Shown here: in pieces, positions 1 through 13,610 of the stretch | How positions within the stretch are numbered: the stretch's first letter is position 1 | Layout of the letters: every line of letters begins with the position of its first letter | NCBI RefSeq assembly: GCF_021155765.1 | Contig: NC_060112.1 | Location: 868,001-932,000, forward strand | Reading direction: 5' to 3' | DNA from: Diprion similis | Lineage: Eukaryota > Arthropoda > Insecta > Hymenoptera > Diprionidae | DNA: 64,000 nucleotides | Program-made: the position numbers and the translations under genes | Notes under the pieces: model-generated | Databases searched by the model: none | Seen by the model: the letters and a program-made list of their open reading frames with translations, nothing else | Told to the model about the DNA's origin: nothing

Positions 1-1790
1 AATAAAAAACGCTTAGTGTTTTGGAGGTTCTCCGCTGATTTTAATTATTACCGCCTTCTCCATCCAGGGATACGTAAAGAACCTTAGTGTTTCGGTTTTC
101 TCTTTATCGTCCTTTTCCATGGGTACTTCGTTCTCTAAGGTGGCCCGTATGCAGGTTCTTGCAATAGCACGTTCAGGCTCATAATCTGTGTGCCTCCCCA
201 GAACGTACGCCATTGCTTTCGCCTGTCTCTCTTCGCTCATCTCAAAGAGGAGCAAACCGCTCCGGGTCCTCCTGATACCTTTTGGCGAGCCGTCCGCTGG
301 CGATGGGACTTTGGCCTTGACTCTGGCCAGGGACTTTTCATAGATTTCCCCGTCGACGCTGACCAGCGGCGACACGTCCCTCTTTTTTTTTCTTGCGTCC
401 GTCTTGGCTGTGGTATTCTCCGGAGGGGGCAGGGGGCTTCTGGTGTAGGCTCCCTTCCGGTCTTGATCTGGCCTCTCTTGGGTGTCGTGCGCCCTACTGG
501 ACTTCCTACCGCGACCTTCTCCTTGAGCTTTTTTGCATCACCTGTCCGCTATGGTGGTCGCTGCTCCTCACTTCCAGTTGCATAGCCTTCATTGGTAGTC
601 TGGGCTCCGATCAACCTAAGCATAAGGGTCTCTCTTGAGTGCCGTCCAAGCCGTTCACTTTTCTTCTGTCTGTTCTTCGGTAAGATTAAGTGATTTGTTT
701 TCGCTCCAGCGATTGATGAGGCATTATCCTTCATCGTGTGTTGCTCCACGATAGCCCGAGTAAAGCCCCTAGAGTCTGTCACTGATCACATTATTCCGCC
801 CACCCTTCTGGACCAGTCCATGATCACGGTTTGGACTCTCTTTATATCCTACTCCTCGTCAGGACTGTTGATGGCCTCCATTAGTTCGTGTTTGAACTTA
901 TTAAGACTTCTCTCGCGTTTATCGGCTTCCATCTTCAATTCTCTTTTGAGGTTGGCGCTTCCTCCGGAGGCCTCGCGAATTTTAAATGCGAAGTCAATCA
1001 GTTTATTGATGACCAATGTTAGCCTTCTATTTAGTTCCGGCGCGCTCATCTATGGTTGTTCTTCTAGGATTGGAGCGGTTTCGCTTAGAGTAGCCCTCTC
1101 ATCGGATATTCGGATATAAGTTCGCGGGCTGCTCCATCAGGGTCACCACCTCTGTCCCTCATCAAGTACGATTTCACTACGGCGCATTTGTCCGAAATGT
1201 GGTACCCATAGTTCGCCGTTGTCGGTGCAAAGCTGTCTGCTCCGTGCGCGTTACCGCTCTCTATAGATGGCTAGCCTCGCTGGTTAGTTCGATTGTGCTA
1301 TTATATATTTAGTAGTTTCCGATTGCCTCCATGATTTCCCCTGGAGTTGTTGGCTTTGATATCGATAGCTCCGTCCCTTGAGTCGGCATCGACCTTTGTT
1401 GTGGTCATCCCATGCCTCTCCTGCTCCCCCTTGTGGTCATGGTGGGTACCAAGCCCCGCCCTTTGGCGCCCTTTAGTATCCATGCTGTTGGATTCCTCGT
1501 TATCCACGTTATTCATCCCTATAGGCTTACCCGGCTGGGGGGCCGTGGGGTCCACCCTCCAAACTTTGCCCCTGCGGTTGCTTAATAATGACGATTGGCA
1601 GCCTGCTCGATCACTACCATATCCCGCAGGGCCTGAGGATCCGACGCTCTGACCGTACTTTTATTTGCTTGTTCGTCCTCTATGGCGGGTGTCTTTGACG
1701 GGGTCTCGACCCTAGACCGTCGTTAGTCACCCGTTCTGTCTCCGTCAACTTCTCACTGATCTATACAAATCGGTGTAACTTCTGCATAGA
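1..1790 (-). mobile_element. Non-LTR retrotransposon ORF1 relic, running off the left edge
   Basis: A GC-rich block unlike the AT-rich DNA to its right. Reading leftward on the minus strand, fragments follow in order: a Gly/Asn/Asp-rich piece (1555-1301), a charged coiled-coil-like piece (1049-849), a basic linker (782-549), and a frame open from 537 to 13. The last contains GIRRTRSGLLLFEM, the motif typical of gag-like ORF1 proteins of R1/jockey-type elements. The pieces lie in different frames with in-frame stops (one near 550) and a shift near the A-run at about 390, so the gene is dead. The CCHC zinc knuckles expected at the C-terminus are missing before the stop at 13-15. The reverse transcriptase ORF, if present, would lie left of position 1. 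The clade is inferred from the motif only. Confidence 0.6.
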
Positions 1791-3480
1791 ACAGTGCCCC
1801 TCTATGTTATATTTATGGTGATACAACTTTCAATTGAATGTTATGCATCTGTAGTCAGAAAGTCTGATAACGATATGAAGACGGAGATGAAAGCTGTGAA
1901 ACGAACTGACGATTTCGACAGTTATCTATATAACAAATTGTATATCTCAGCTTTCCGTTCACTGGCTGCATTGAAATACAGCTTAAATGAAAGATCTTCA
2001 AATCCACATTTTAAATAATATTCTTGAATGCCGCAGTCAATCGTGAATGGGGAGAAATATGTGATAATATTTTCGCTGTGTAGGCAAATGGCTTCTCTTT
2101 ATGGTAGACAGACCGGCTTATACGTGAAGTTTTTCCTCTCTGTATACCTGACACCAGACTCTACTGGTCTCTTGATGTTATCATACATTCCAACTTGACC
2201 TTTACTGCGCGATACGCCTGACAAGCTTTTGTCAGGCAACACAACACACGAAATAGTATGTCGGATAACCTCAGAGCCAGAACACAGGTACACACTTTAT
2301 AATTTTCAATAGGTGGAATCCGAAAACGATCAGCAGCCGACAGAAAACCGACATGAAACGGTGAACACAATAAAATTTAAGTTTTCAGCTGATCTTCGAC
2401 ATGTTATAAACTGGATTAGAGTTTTAGTAATATGAAAAAGCGCTTAAGATTCGTTTTAAATGTTATCTGACCTTAACTTGAAGTAGATGATAAAAGTAAT
2501 GTAAAACTCGAAAGAAATCATGTTATAGTTTCTAATTTATTCAACTTTTTGTGTCATTTTATTTTTAACCTTACAATAATAAGTAATAATATAATAATAA
2601 TGACGTAATAACTAAATAGCAATAAATCGAAACAGTGCCATCGCAATAACAGGTCGTATTAAAACGAGGAGAAACTATAGTCCCTTCCTCTCTTCACCTT
2701 TTTCATTTTTTTCAATTTAAGACTGATTAATTCAAAACCGTCACATAACAGAGGCCACGAGCCCAGCCATCTGCCATTCATTCGTGAATGTAGGGGAGGG
2801 GGGGGGGGGGGGGGGGGGCTGGACAGGATTCTTTCGTTTTTTGGAATAATGAACCGATCAAGACTAATCTTATGAGAGTCAGATATAAATTTTACGCGCA
2901 TAAACAATCGGATATAAAAATGAATCATTCAGATGTAGTACAAGGAGCAAACGGCCTTCATATGATCTATTTGTTTCACGGAAGATTGTTTTCGATTTCG
3001 TATTGTTTAGTTTATTGGGTAATCTATCGTCAATACATCTTATGAAAGCCGTCAGGTTAGAGTGATTCTCCGTCACACGAATATTTTACTTCGCTGTACA
3101 AATACTTCTTTATTACATCCGTTTTAAACTTCACTCGAGTTCAAATTATCGTATCAAAAATATTATATGACACAATGCTTTTATTTAATATTTGCAAAAC
3201 GTTCTCAAAAATATTTGGTAACTCGAATGGTCAAAATCCGCACCAGCCATGCCAGTCCGCCTCTGCTTGGCAATCTATTGCTAATAAATGAATACATCGA
3301 TGAATTTAAATTAATAAATATTCATTCTGAGGAGGGCCTTCACTCGCGCCAACATGTTTTCTATGCTGTTTTGAACAGACCTTCGTTACCTAAAACTACC
3401 AATTTAACATTTAAATAAGGTCAAGATAAGAAGCTGTTCAATTTCAGTCGTTTGGACACATAGATGCGGTACACCAAAAT
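1791..3480. other. Gene-free AT-rich stretch
   Basis: No exon with convincing splice sites or a recognisable protein is visible on either strand. It holds short chance frames and a pure G run (separate entry). The short frame near 1794-2018 has no recognisable domain. Confidence 0.5.
2798..2818. repeat. Poly-G tract (21 G)
   Basis: An uninterrupted run of about 21 G preceded by GGGGA. The short minus-strand frame across it, with a run of prolines, is an artefact of the tract. Confidence 0.9.
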
Positions 3481-4400
3481 ACCAAAAACATGTGAATAAG
3501 AGGTTTAAGGAGGTATTCTGATTTAGAAATTCGAAAAAATCGATTTTTTCTGCATATTTTTTGCAAAGTTTAGACCTTTAAGAATCACTATTGAAGTCGC
3601 GAATTTTATAGCTGTTTGTACTTGTAATGAAGGTTTTTTACCACTTCTAAAAATCATGTGCATCGTGGGAATAACAATTGGTCCGGAATCTTACGCTTTC
3701 GTCAACAAACGGAATCAACAACGCATTGACCGAGATGCGAGCTTCTGAAGCTTCCAAAGAAACTAGAACTGCACGTCTGGAAGGTCTTCAGAAAATGCCC
3801 ATTTTGAAGTGGAAGAAGGTACACTGTATGAGGCAGGGATCGCTGATTGATAAAATGTAAGTATAACACACCATTGAACGACTCACAATCAGATGACGCA
3901 AAACTCAACTCCAAACTTTAAACGCGTTTTTCTCGAAACTACTTTTTTTGATACGGTTGGCATGATATCTCAAGTTCTCTAATGTACCAATTTACTTAAA
4001 ATTTGGTACAGAGCTTCTTTATATATATATATCAAAGCATGACATGACGAAGTGTTTTTTGCATTTCTTATTTTTGACTGTTTTTTTAAATTCAGAAAGT
4101 TGGAAAAAATAGGGCAAAAACATGACTTTTTTCATACTGCCGCCATTTTGCGAAAATTTTCCTTTTATTTTTTTGACTTAGTGCTATATCTGCATCTTCC
4201 TTCTTCGAGTATTTCAGAAAATTTTTTATTTTAGATTACTGGAAGGGTTGGAAGGATGCCAACCAGGACGCACCATTTTTTTGTGAGCCCCCACTTTGCC
4301 GGCATGCACCTGATTTAATTGGAATTTTTTTTTAATAATAATAATTGCTTATGCTTTTGAAATATCAGTAAATAACTGATAAAAAATGAATGGAAAAAAT
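3480..4400 (+). mobile_element. Mutator-like (Phantom-type) transposon relic
   Basis: Around 3,665-3,850 the plus strand keeps pieces of the C-terminus of an arthropod Mutator-like transposase: GITIGPESYAFVNK in one frame, TEMRASEASKETRTARLEG in a second, and FEVEEGTLYEAGIAD followed by a stop back in the first. The consensus 'P-E-S...TKEARTARR...EGLLYGAGIAD' is recalled family knowledge. The split between frames shows frameshifts, so this is a dead copy. The AT-rich tail after it (3,900-4,320) resembles the one at about 7,860-8,400, suggesting a second 3' fragment of the same family. Element boundaries are not resolved. Confidence 0.5.
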
Positions 4401-6227
4401 ATTTATTGGTTTTTTTTAATAGCTCCCAAAAAAACACCTAAAATTCGGGCGTCTAAACCAAAATACCCCCTTAAACGGTCAATATTATATCATTTATTAA
4501 CTTCAGAGTCTCTTTATAATGACCATATCAAAACAACAGATACTTTGCTCAGTTGTGTGAATAATAATAATATGAAAACGTTACCTTATAACTTCGGTCA
4601 ATGGAATAAACGGCGGGTAACCGTGGACACACATTTTAACGATGATTTTACCATTCCTTGGCTTTACAAACGTGACAATCCCAACTGATATTCGACGATT
4701 CAACTGAATGTCGACACAGGTTTCGTGAGCTCAATCGCTGCATTTTCGACAGTCCAATCTTCGTCAAAGGTTTCCCCACACATGATGCGTTCCGTAGCTC
4801 CATGACGATCTTCATGGGAGCATGTTTGACAGCTTTTTAGAGTTTTTTAGTTCGTTTCGATTTTTTTTTGGTCATTCATTTTACTTTGTTAGGCATTTTT
4901 TATTTTTTACTTCTGTTTTGTTGCTTTTGACTCGAGCGTTGCGTATTTCAACTGTCCAGGGCTACCCGCCCTTCCCCTGCCTATGTCTCGAAAGTTCGAA
5001 AAATTTTACGTATAATTATCTCACAGGCTTTATCAACGTATCACCCTAAAAGAAATCCAATTTGACAGAACTCCAGTTATTTAATACTTGGTCCTAATGT
5101 TTTTGATCTAATTTTTCTGCTCCTTGGAACTGTATAATCAAAATTAGACACCTAGGAATGGTTTTTAGTTTTCTTTTTTCATCATAAACGTTGAAAAACG
5201 TTGTAAGCTTTATTTACCTGGTTTAATAGCGTATAGTTATCTGCCATTTTGAGAATTACGTCGTCTTCATGGTGAAAGTGTATTTAATATAAACAATATG
5301 TATCCATTTTATTCCTGTTATCTAATTAACGTATTCTTATAAAATATATATGTGTTCACATTGGTCCTATTCGAAATTAATCAACCACATTAATAAGTAT
5401 TGAGATAAGTGTTTGATAAATTATATTTATGCACTTACGCTAGGTATCACTTATGCCAAATATATCTACATTTCAACTTTAAAGTAGATATACTAATTCA
5501 AATCAACGTTTATATGTTGCGCATATTCACGCTCAATTGCCGTGATGCATCATATACCGTATATAAATAAGTTATAACAATTTAACGATAACAAACAAAT
5601 ATTCCATATTACCCTGTGATGACAGTGGTAGCCAAATACCAATTGGATTCCTCATGGACGTCAAACTATTCACAAGCGTAGGTATATGTACGTAGTAAGT
5701 GGTATTCTGTATACATTAATATGTACAGGAAATACTTAATTGTCTATTTATTCATTTCATTCCTACCTAATACTGATCAGCTAAAAAATTAACAGGATTC
5801 CACGAACGGGACCTTTCAATCGACGATAAACTTTGTATTTTTGTAGTAATTTCGCGAGTGGCGGTTGTCTATATTATCATGAAAATAACCGTATCATCCC
5901 ACTAGCAATCAAAAGTTAGGTTGCTTTCTGTCATCAAAAATTATTACCACGCCAAACGTTACGGATCGCGTGACGAATAAATTCTCTCATGGTACAAACC
6001 TTCGTATTCCTCAAGGACAATAGAGAATTTCCGGCGATGCTTGAGCAGGCAACCCTGTTGCATCTGGAAAAGTTCTTACAAGTATCTCCTCAGCCCGTGG
6101 TGAAAAACCTAAAAGATATAGGCTAGAAACTGCATACGACATTGTGCAAGTGGATAAACACCACGATTAATGTGCGCAGCGATAAAATGTTGACAATGAG
6201 ACGAGATCAAATTGCAACTTTTTTCTA
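4401..6227. other. AT-rich intergenic stretch downstream of transporter A
   Basis: Contains the 3' flank of transporter A. A 100-codon plus-strand frame at 4,386-4,688 has no recognisable domain, no clear splice context and biased Asn/Lys composition, and is left unannotated. No polyadenylation signal close to the transporter stop was found; an AATAAA in minus orientation near 5,747-5,752 is a distant possibility. Confidence 0.4.
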
Positions 6228-9200
6228 TCACACATAGACATGCTCGTAGCTGGAAGCTGCGTTGACCTGCCCACTTTCTACCGATACCTTTCGGTTACTG
6301 GGCTCACCACTGTCCAAGACAGATCGGACTTTCCCATGTTCCTCCTTGATTTTCTTGGGATTATCAAGGCTGACGTCGAGCCCGAGATTATCGTACGCAA
6401 AGACGTTCCTCCAGTGGGCGCTACTCTGAATAGTGATGGGATCACCGTGTGATGTGTCCTCGGAAACGGACCTGAAGGTCGGAAGGCCGCCGTTTCTTAT
6501 CCCAGGCTGCACATCGACGGTGGTTACCTCAGGTTCGGTACTCTTGGTGAATTCGTTCTCGATTTGATTGAGACTACGACCCTTCGTTTCGGGCAATATC
6601 GTCATCGCGAATATCGCCCCGATCAGTCCAGAAGTGCTGAATATCCACATGGTTATCTCAAGGCCAATCGCTGTCCGCAGGTCAGGATACGTCTTGACAG
6701 CGGCGAAGGTCATCATCTGGGCGAGTCCCGTCGTCAGACCACTCAGAGGACCCCGGAAACGGAGAAGGTAGAGCTCCGAGGTCATCACCCAGGGCAGGGT
6801 GAGGTAGCCAATCATTGAAAAACCAACGTGGCCCCCGATGCACATCAGGGGGACCCAAGAGGGCATGGCGTACCTCATAGAAAGGGCGACGCCTGCGGCG
6901 AACACCGCCATTCCCAGACCGCTAACGCAGGCGAGCTGTTTTCTACCCACCGACCTGGCGAGACCCGCGCCAAGAATCGCGGCGAAGAGCCGGACTCCCC
7001 CGATCGCAACGCTCGCCGCGTACTCGTCGATGCTCACGCCGATGTCTTGGAGGACCGTGACTGCGTAGAAGAGGATCACGTATATTCCCGACAGCTGCTG
7101 AAGGGCGAAGAAAAAGAAGAGGGTCAGAAATGGTTTCCACACGTTCGGCTTGTAGAGTGCCTTGAGGAGGCTGCCTCCTGTCCTTCGCTGACTCTCCACG
7201 TTAGACTTGCAGAGCTCGCTGTGCTCCACTTCCGTTAAAAGCCCCGGACCCCTCAGCCACAGCAACGACTTTCTCGCGTCGTCCGTTCGACCCTTCGCTG
7301 CTAGCCAGGCTGGTGTTTCCGGAAGGAGTCTGGGGGAGATTTTCAATTTTATTCTTGTCGACTCTTTTTCTCTCCTCTCTGTTACCCCGTCGCCGTACTG
7401 TGCTGCGACTGAAATTTACCTACCTCACCAAAGCAAGCGACACAATCGCCGGGGCGATACTGATGGCGGCAGCTCTTTGCCATGTCGTCAGGGCACCGAG
7501 ACTGTAGGCTATCAAGACTCCAAGGGAGACGACTGCCGGCCCGGAACTCGCCAGCCACCCGCGTTGTTCAGGGGCTGCGACCTACCGATGAAATTATATG
7601 AAATCGGACATGTATAAAAGGGACAATGAAGTACTATTTGAGGCTAGAACAGGGATAGGCCACTCAGAAAAACGTTATTAAATGTTACCCTACAGTAGTA
7701 GGCATTCCAGGCAAGCCTTGGCTAACGTAGGAAATTGAAGGTGCGTGTTCAAAGTCAACACGCCGCCTGCTTGAGAATAATAAAAACATTTCTTGAAAAG
7801 AAGGTTTTGACAATGCATGCATTGCTCGATAATAACATGTTGGCAAATTTAATTTTTATTGCATTCGTTAAACTTTGAACGCTTTTTTCTCAAAACCACT
7901 TTTTAATCAAATCGGGAGGACAGATTACTTAAACACCATCGCATGGATCGATTTGAAATTTAGTACAGTCGACAGTAGCTTCACAATCACATTCTCAATG
8001 GAAGTGCAAAACCCGTTTTTTTTCTATTTAATGTAAACTGTTTTTATAAACGATTTACTGCTTATTTTTAGGCCAAAGATCGATTCATTTCTTCCAAACT
8101 GCAACATTTCTACAAAATTTGATTAAAAAATAAAACCCTACGTACTTCCATAGGCAATAGTGTATAGATTATAATATTTTCAAAAAAGAAGAAGTTTAAA
8201 AAAAAACATGATTTCAAAGATTCGCTCTATCGTCGCCATTCTGTCTCAAAATGATAATACAATTTTTTTTTCATACTTCAATATGTGTTAAATATACCCT
8301 CTGAAAAGAAATCCTATTCCTTTTTCCATACTCCCAAAATGAATCGTAAAAGTCAGGCCGTTTTTTCGGCCGCTAGGGTGGTGTTACCCCTTCAAATTCA
8401 ATGAATAATAAATTCACGTTTTACTGAATATGTTAATGTGTGTTAATAATTACCCTTTAGCTACTCGCATGGGGTCATTCATGCTCGAATGATTTCTTGT
8501 TATGTTTATATTTTGTAAACTAGAAGGCACGTGGCTTTCTCCAAAATGAATAATTAAATGAACTAACTATTGGATCTTCAACTAGACGCCTCAAAGAACG
8601 TGCATGAATTTTTTCAGAATTCTTGGAGCACTTAAAATCGCCAAAATACGGCTAAGAAGCGAAAGACCCCATGTAACAGCCAACGTATACAGCATGTGAC
8701 AGGGTAAGGGTTAATCATAATTACTATTCTATACCGTAGGAATAAATTGATCAGGATGTGATTATAAATGGCATTTTGCTATTCCCGTGCAGCTAATGAA
8801 TCGATTTGACAATATACTTTTCGAAAAGCGTTGGCTAACGTTACAAAACGGTAGTGGACAAAACAAGCAACTGTTACCAATCGTTATCACTAGGTATGCG
8901 ATGCAAAAATTTGCAAAAAATGCGTTAGCTAATAGTTGAACAGCTCCTTAAATCACGCAACATTTTCACCAATACCTTCGTTGTTGAAGTGATGTATCAC
9001 GTATTCAATGCAACTTGCAACACGTACGTCGGGAAATGGTTGAATAGACGTTACGTCTGTTTGTCATTATATTGAATTAGCGCAGTGCGCACGAAAAGTA
9101 CGCCACGTAAGAAATAATTTCGTCCGAAATTAGCACCTCGGCTCACTTCGCGTAGTTATTCGAATGCACGTATAGCAGGTACGTCATACGATGAATCGCT

Positions 9201-12200
9201 ACGCCTAGTTTCCAACAGTATTTACCAAGTAAATGTATGACCGTTGCTTGAATTATATTATACGTAGACTGATAGGGATGAGAAGTGATTGTCGAAGTGG
9301 CCTATACCTCGCTAACGTAGAGATAGAGCCCGTTGGCCATCCCGGCGCCCAGGCCGCTGACGAAACGGCCGGTATAGAGGAGCGGGACGTTGACGGCCAG
9401 GGCGATGAAGAGCCATCCAGCGGCGTGGGGGAGCGTCGCCAAGGCAACGACGGCGCGACGACCGAAGAGCTCCGCCGCGACGCCAGCGACCAGGGCGCCG
9501 ATTGGATTCGAAACGATGCCGAGAGAGGCGACCCAGGAGGCTTCGGACTCGGTTGCAAAACCGGACTCGAGGAGCTTTGGAATCAGGACGGCGCTGAACC
9601 CCTGGGAAAGCCCAACCGATATTTGCCCGGAGTGAGCAGCCAGAGCGGCGAGGATCTGCAACAATTAGCAAAACGATTCTAATTTATACGTCTCTTGTTT
9701 TTTATTTATGCACATCTCCATTACTCGTCGAGATTTGTGGCAACGACGGGAATCACGCACGATCGTTACATGGACGACATTGACATTGAATTTGGCAGTC
9801 ATGACGGCCAAGGATATTCGCGAAACTGAAATCCTCTGTTTGGCTTTGATTATACGTTAATGAATGCTGCTAATATTTGCGGCTTATATAACTCACTCGC
9901 TGTAAGCAACTCGTGAATATGACCGGTTGAACTTCTTTGCAAGATCGTTATCAGATTATGAAAACGTTCCCAAATTCATTCTAGGTATAAAAATGGAGTT
10001 AGGAAAAGATTTGTTCAGACAAGTGATGTCTGCTCCGAAACTAAATTATCATTTGAAAAAACATTAATACAGATAAGTACCCGGGGTGATTTTGAGGTGT
10101 TGCATGGAATGCCGATGGGAATGATAGAAAATACATTTTAGCCGTATAATTCGTTTGGAAAATTATATTCATATAAAACTCAGTTTTCCACTTACTGCAG
10201 GAAAATAGAAAGCAATTTCTTGAGATTTTACAAAAACTCGGAGTTTCACTTAGTGAAATGATAATTGGCATCTTGACACGTATGCTACCTACGACACGTG
10301 TTGCGCATCAGACCAGATGCCAAGTGCTAGAAATAATTCGGTTGTATATGCATGTATGTGACGTATGTATGAATATATCTGCTTGTCTGTTTGCCTTATA
10401 ATTTCGAAGAAAAGCAAATGGCTAATTGCTTCGGAGAAAAGTTCATAGTATAATACATTGACTCTGCTCGATACGATGTACTTATATATACTGAGAGTAT
10501 AAGACACCTGACGATGTGTATTATCCAAAAATATTTATTTTACCTCAATTTACTGTAATCCGCAGGAACAGAGACAATAAAATAAAATAATTCCATGTAC
10601 AAAATTTACATTCCGAGTAATCCAAGTATAACCATGCATACATACAGAATATATTCCATATAAATGCATAGTGAGTATCGTATGTTATAGGAAGATACTT
10701 ATATATGTACGTTAATTCAGAATTTTTATCTCGTTTCTGAAAAATACTTCATAGTGTGTAAATTACGTGGGAAAAATATACCAACTTATTTCAGTTTCTT
10801 CGCAGAATTTCTCGAATTAATTGTGAGTATGATCTTATATATTGTATATGAATATATATGGTCTTACATTACATGGATATAATAATCGTATGCACAATCA
10901 AATTGTTTTCACAAATTGTAATGGCACTTGTTTACATTGAAGCAACCGAAAACAAGACGTAAGCAAAGTCGAGACATTTTACGCATATTTCGAGAGAATT
11001 CGAATTCGGCAAAAATCTATGTTTACACCTTGTTCCAGTGCAAAAACAAAATGATTGTCCGAATCTGAAAGGACCCTTAAGGTAGGTATATACTAGCCTG
11101 AAAAAGTCACTTACGGTTGCTAACAGACGTGGACTGTGCATGGTGCCAAATAATCATGGAATTAGTGAAAACCTCCCTCGCAAATATATCTGTTATATAC
11201 AAGTTCGTTCGTTCCAGATTTACAATAAATATATATTAGCTGATGATTGGGTTATTCAATTATTAAAGCTACAAAGAATTAAACACTGAAAACCTGTATT
11301 ATCAAAGATTTGATACGACGGGCGAAATGCCTCGCGCCTTACTCTCAAGTAGTCGTCACCAGATCGGCGTTTCTAACCGAACTAATCAATTGTGGTGATA
11401 CCTGCTCAACGCTACCGCGAGCTGAACTCTTCCGCTACCAGATATTTGCGAAAAATCAGTTTGATAAGCTGTTGATGGAATCAGACAAGTGGCGTCGTTG
11501 TAAACCAATCGATTCTACACGAGATATCGACAGAAGAGCGTACCTCGTATTGTTAAGGCTATTATCGTGAGGTGTTCTGAGAACAAATCAAATTTTAGTT
11601 TTTTTTCTCTGATGCAGGTGTATGCCTGTCAGATTTTATCAATCTCACCATCCGGATCGTAACAGTCCTATCCCTAATTTAGTTTCACATCAGTATCTTC
11701 AGATACGTTGGACTTGAAATTAATTGCCGCGTTCGAGAAACGTTTATGACTTCATTGACTACATACGTACGTCGACGATCGTTGTCTCGAGATGATCGAA
11801 TCGGCTTTTTTTTAAAGCAGTGCAATTATCGACGAATAATTGTCTGTTGTCCCTTCATTTAAGAATATAATTATACGGAGATAATGCATACTTTGACGAG
11901 GCCAGAAGTTTCTGCGCCAATGTGCCCATTACTTTAACATTATAACCATTATATGAATTGATTCGATCTATCATTATAAATACTATTCGATATATCATAT
12001 TATACGTATAACATGTATGATATGATATGACATATCCTTTCTTCACTTCTCCTGATAGCTCGAAGGTTAAGCGAACCTCGGTATAATATCAGTCAAGCGA
12101 TCTACTGGTTTACATATTATAAACTGAACAACAAATTACTTCGAAATATATCAACGAGGATTTTTGAAAGTTAAACTTCAATCGATTTCATTTCATTGAG

Positions 12201-13264
12201 TTTGCACCGCCTGGTTCTGTTTTGTAATTGTTTTCAACCTCGCTTTTCCCTTATCATTACAGATCAGGTATCATGTTTACGTTTTCTCGCAAACAATGCG
12301 ATGGTAACGCGTTTCTAGTGTTTGCTAAATTTTTTCATACACATGATTATCATCGGAGGAATGTGTTTCAGGCAGGTATAAAGAAGGTGGGGGAGGGGGA
12401 GTATCGACTTGATTATCTGGAGTAATACCATCGGCAAATTGACCAATTTATCACGATCGGAACGAAGAACTCGAATTCAGGGAATCGGTATTGTTGCATT
12501 TTTACAACGAATGAAAGAAAAGAAACTTTATTAAGGTGAGAAATATTGCAAAGACAGCTGCTCGTATGCTATGTGATAATAATTTACCGTTTGACTCAAT
12601 GTTTATTCATCTGTGGCGCATTACACCTTATACTGGAGTCATCGCTACATCGAACGTGCGCTGATTGTGAGTAAGCGAAAACGCAAAGTTGAAAATATCT
12701 AATCAAAGTACGTGACCGTAGGTCTTTGTCTTTGCGAAACATCTTGCCTCGACACCTGAAAAGTACGTTGTTGCGGTTTTATGATGAGGCGAAAAACGAG
12801 CGTTACGAATGCTGTCTTTTAGGTACTACATTCGCGTAAATATTGACAAAACCATTCATGACTACCAGAGACATTTGTCAATTACACACAATATGCCGAA
12901 CACTGGATTGACTCGCTTCGGAGCGCATGGATATCGACGACTCATCGACAAATTGAGCCAACATGCGTCGAAACGAAGCCAACAAGTGTTCATTCGTAGC
13001 CACGTTGCATCACGATAATTATCAAAACGGAATTATATCGTTAGACTTCAACGCTCTGTTTGGCCTGGTTCTGCGTTTTATTATGCAATTACGGATGAAC
13101 AACGAAATACCATAACATAAATAAATGAATAAGCAATTCAAAATAAATGAATGAACAATCGGATAGATGAATAAATTAATAAATAAATGAGTTAATGAAA
13201 TACTTACAGATTTGTATTCATTGATGTGAAATATCTTCCACCAATATTTCGCTTCGGCTATCAT
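6228..13264 (-). CDS. MFS sugar transporter A, facilitated trehalose transporter (Tret1)-like
   Basis: Predicted 12-helix plasma-membrane carrier of the sugar-porter family, likely moving trehalose or another sugar down its gradient. The exon model is 13264-13208, 9655-9308, 7581-7424 and 7329-6228; the phases fit and join to 554 aa. Motifs seen: GRR in the loop between helices 2 and 3 (about residues 84-86), GRFVSGLGAG in helix 4, YVSEVAAPEQRG, LLPETPAW (about 189-196), QQLSGIYVILFYA in helix 7, and PETKGRSL (about 434-441). A hydrophilic tail of about 105 residues follows, long for the family. The first exon (MIAEAKYWWKIF...) is inferred: it has a GTAAGT donor and two good acceptors just upstream (13298-13297, 13284-13283). 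Coding exons are GC-rich, unlike transporter B. The substrate cannot be read from the sequence; family assignment is secure. Confidence 0.87.
7860..8400. repeat. Transposon-tail-like sequence in intron 2 of transporter A
   Basis: Resembles the non-coding tail after the Mutator-like relic at 3.9-4.3 kb: AAACTTTGAACGCTTTTTTCTC here against AAACTTTAAACGCGTTTTTCTC there, then a 'GGTACAG/AGTACAG' block and T-rich tracts. It lies wholly within the intron between the exons ending at 9308 and starting at 7581. No coding part is recognisable. Confidence 0.4.
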
Positions 13265-13296
13265 ATCAACGAAGTCTCACGTCTGTGAGAGTGAAT
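13208..13296 (-). other. Proposed first coding exon of transporter A, with alternative acceptors
   Basis: The exon runs from an acceptor after TTTACAG (exon base 13296) or after CTCACAG (exon base 13282) to a near-ideal donor, TCT|GTAAGT, ending at 13208. ATG is at 13264-13262 and gives 19 codons that join in phase 0 to the exon starting at 9655. An acceptor upstream of the ATG implies a spliced 5' untranslated exon further right. Confidence 0.5.
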
Positions 13297-13610
13297 CTGT
13301 AAAGATGAATTCGATTATTCGAATGTAGGTATATCAGTTACATCAGATGCGTACACTTATTATAAGCGATCATGACATATGTAACTGCCATTGAATGCAC
13401 GTAAAATGAAGAATGAACATTTTTCAGACATTTAATATACTTGTCATTGAGTACAGCGGAAAGATCATCCACGTTGCAGTTATCGACTTATTTAGAATAA
13501 GTATAGTGCAGCATTTTTCGCGCCATATGGAATACGAAAATAGCGTAACGGGACGATAAGGTCATGAATATTTGACTACTACAGTACGTATCATAAAGTC
13601 CAACTTTCAC

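Noticed and set aside
4386-4688. 100-codon plus-strand frame
   Set aside because: AT-rich, Asn/Lys-biased, no domain and no exon structure.
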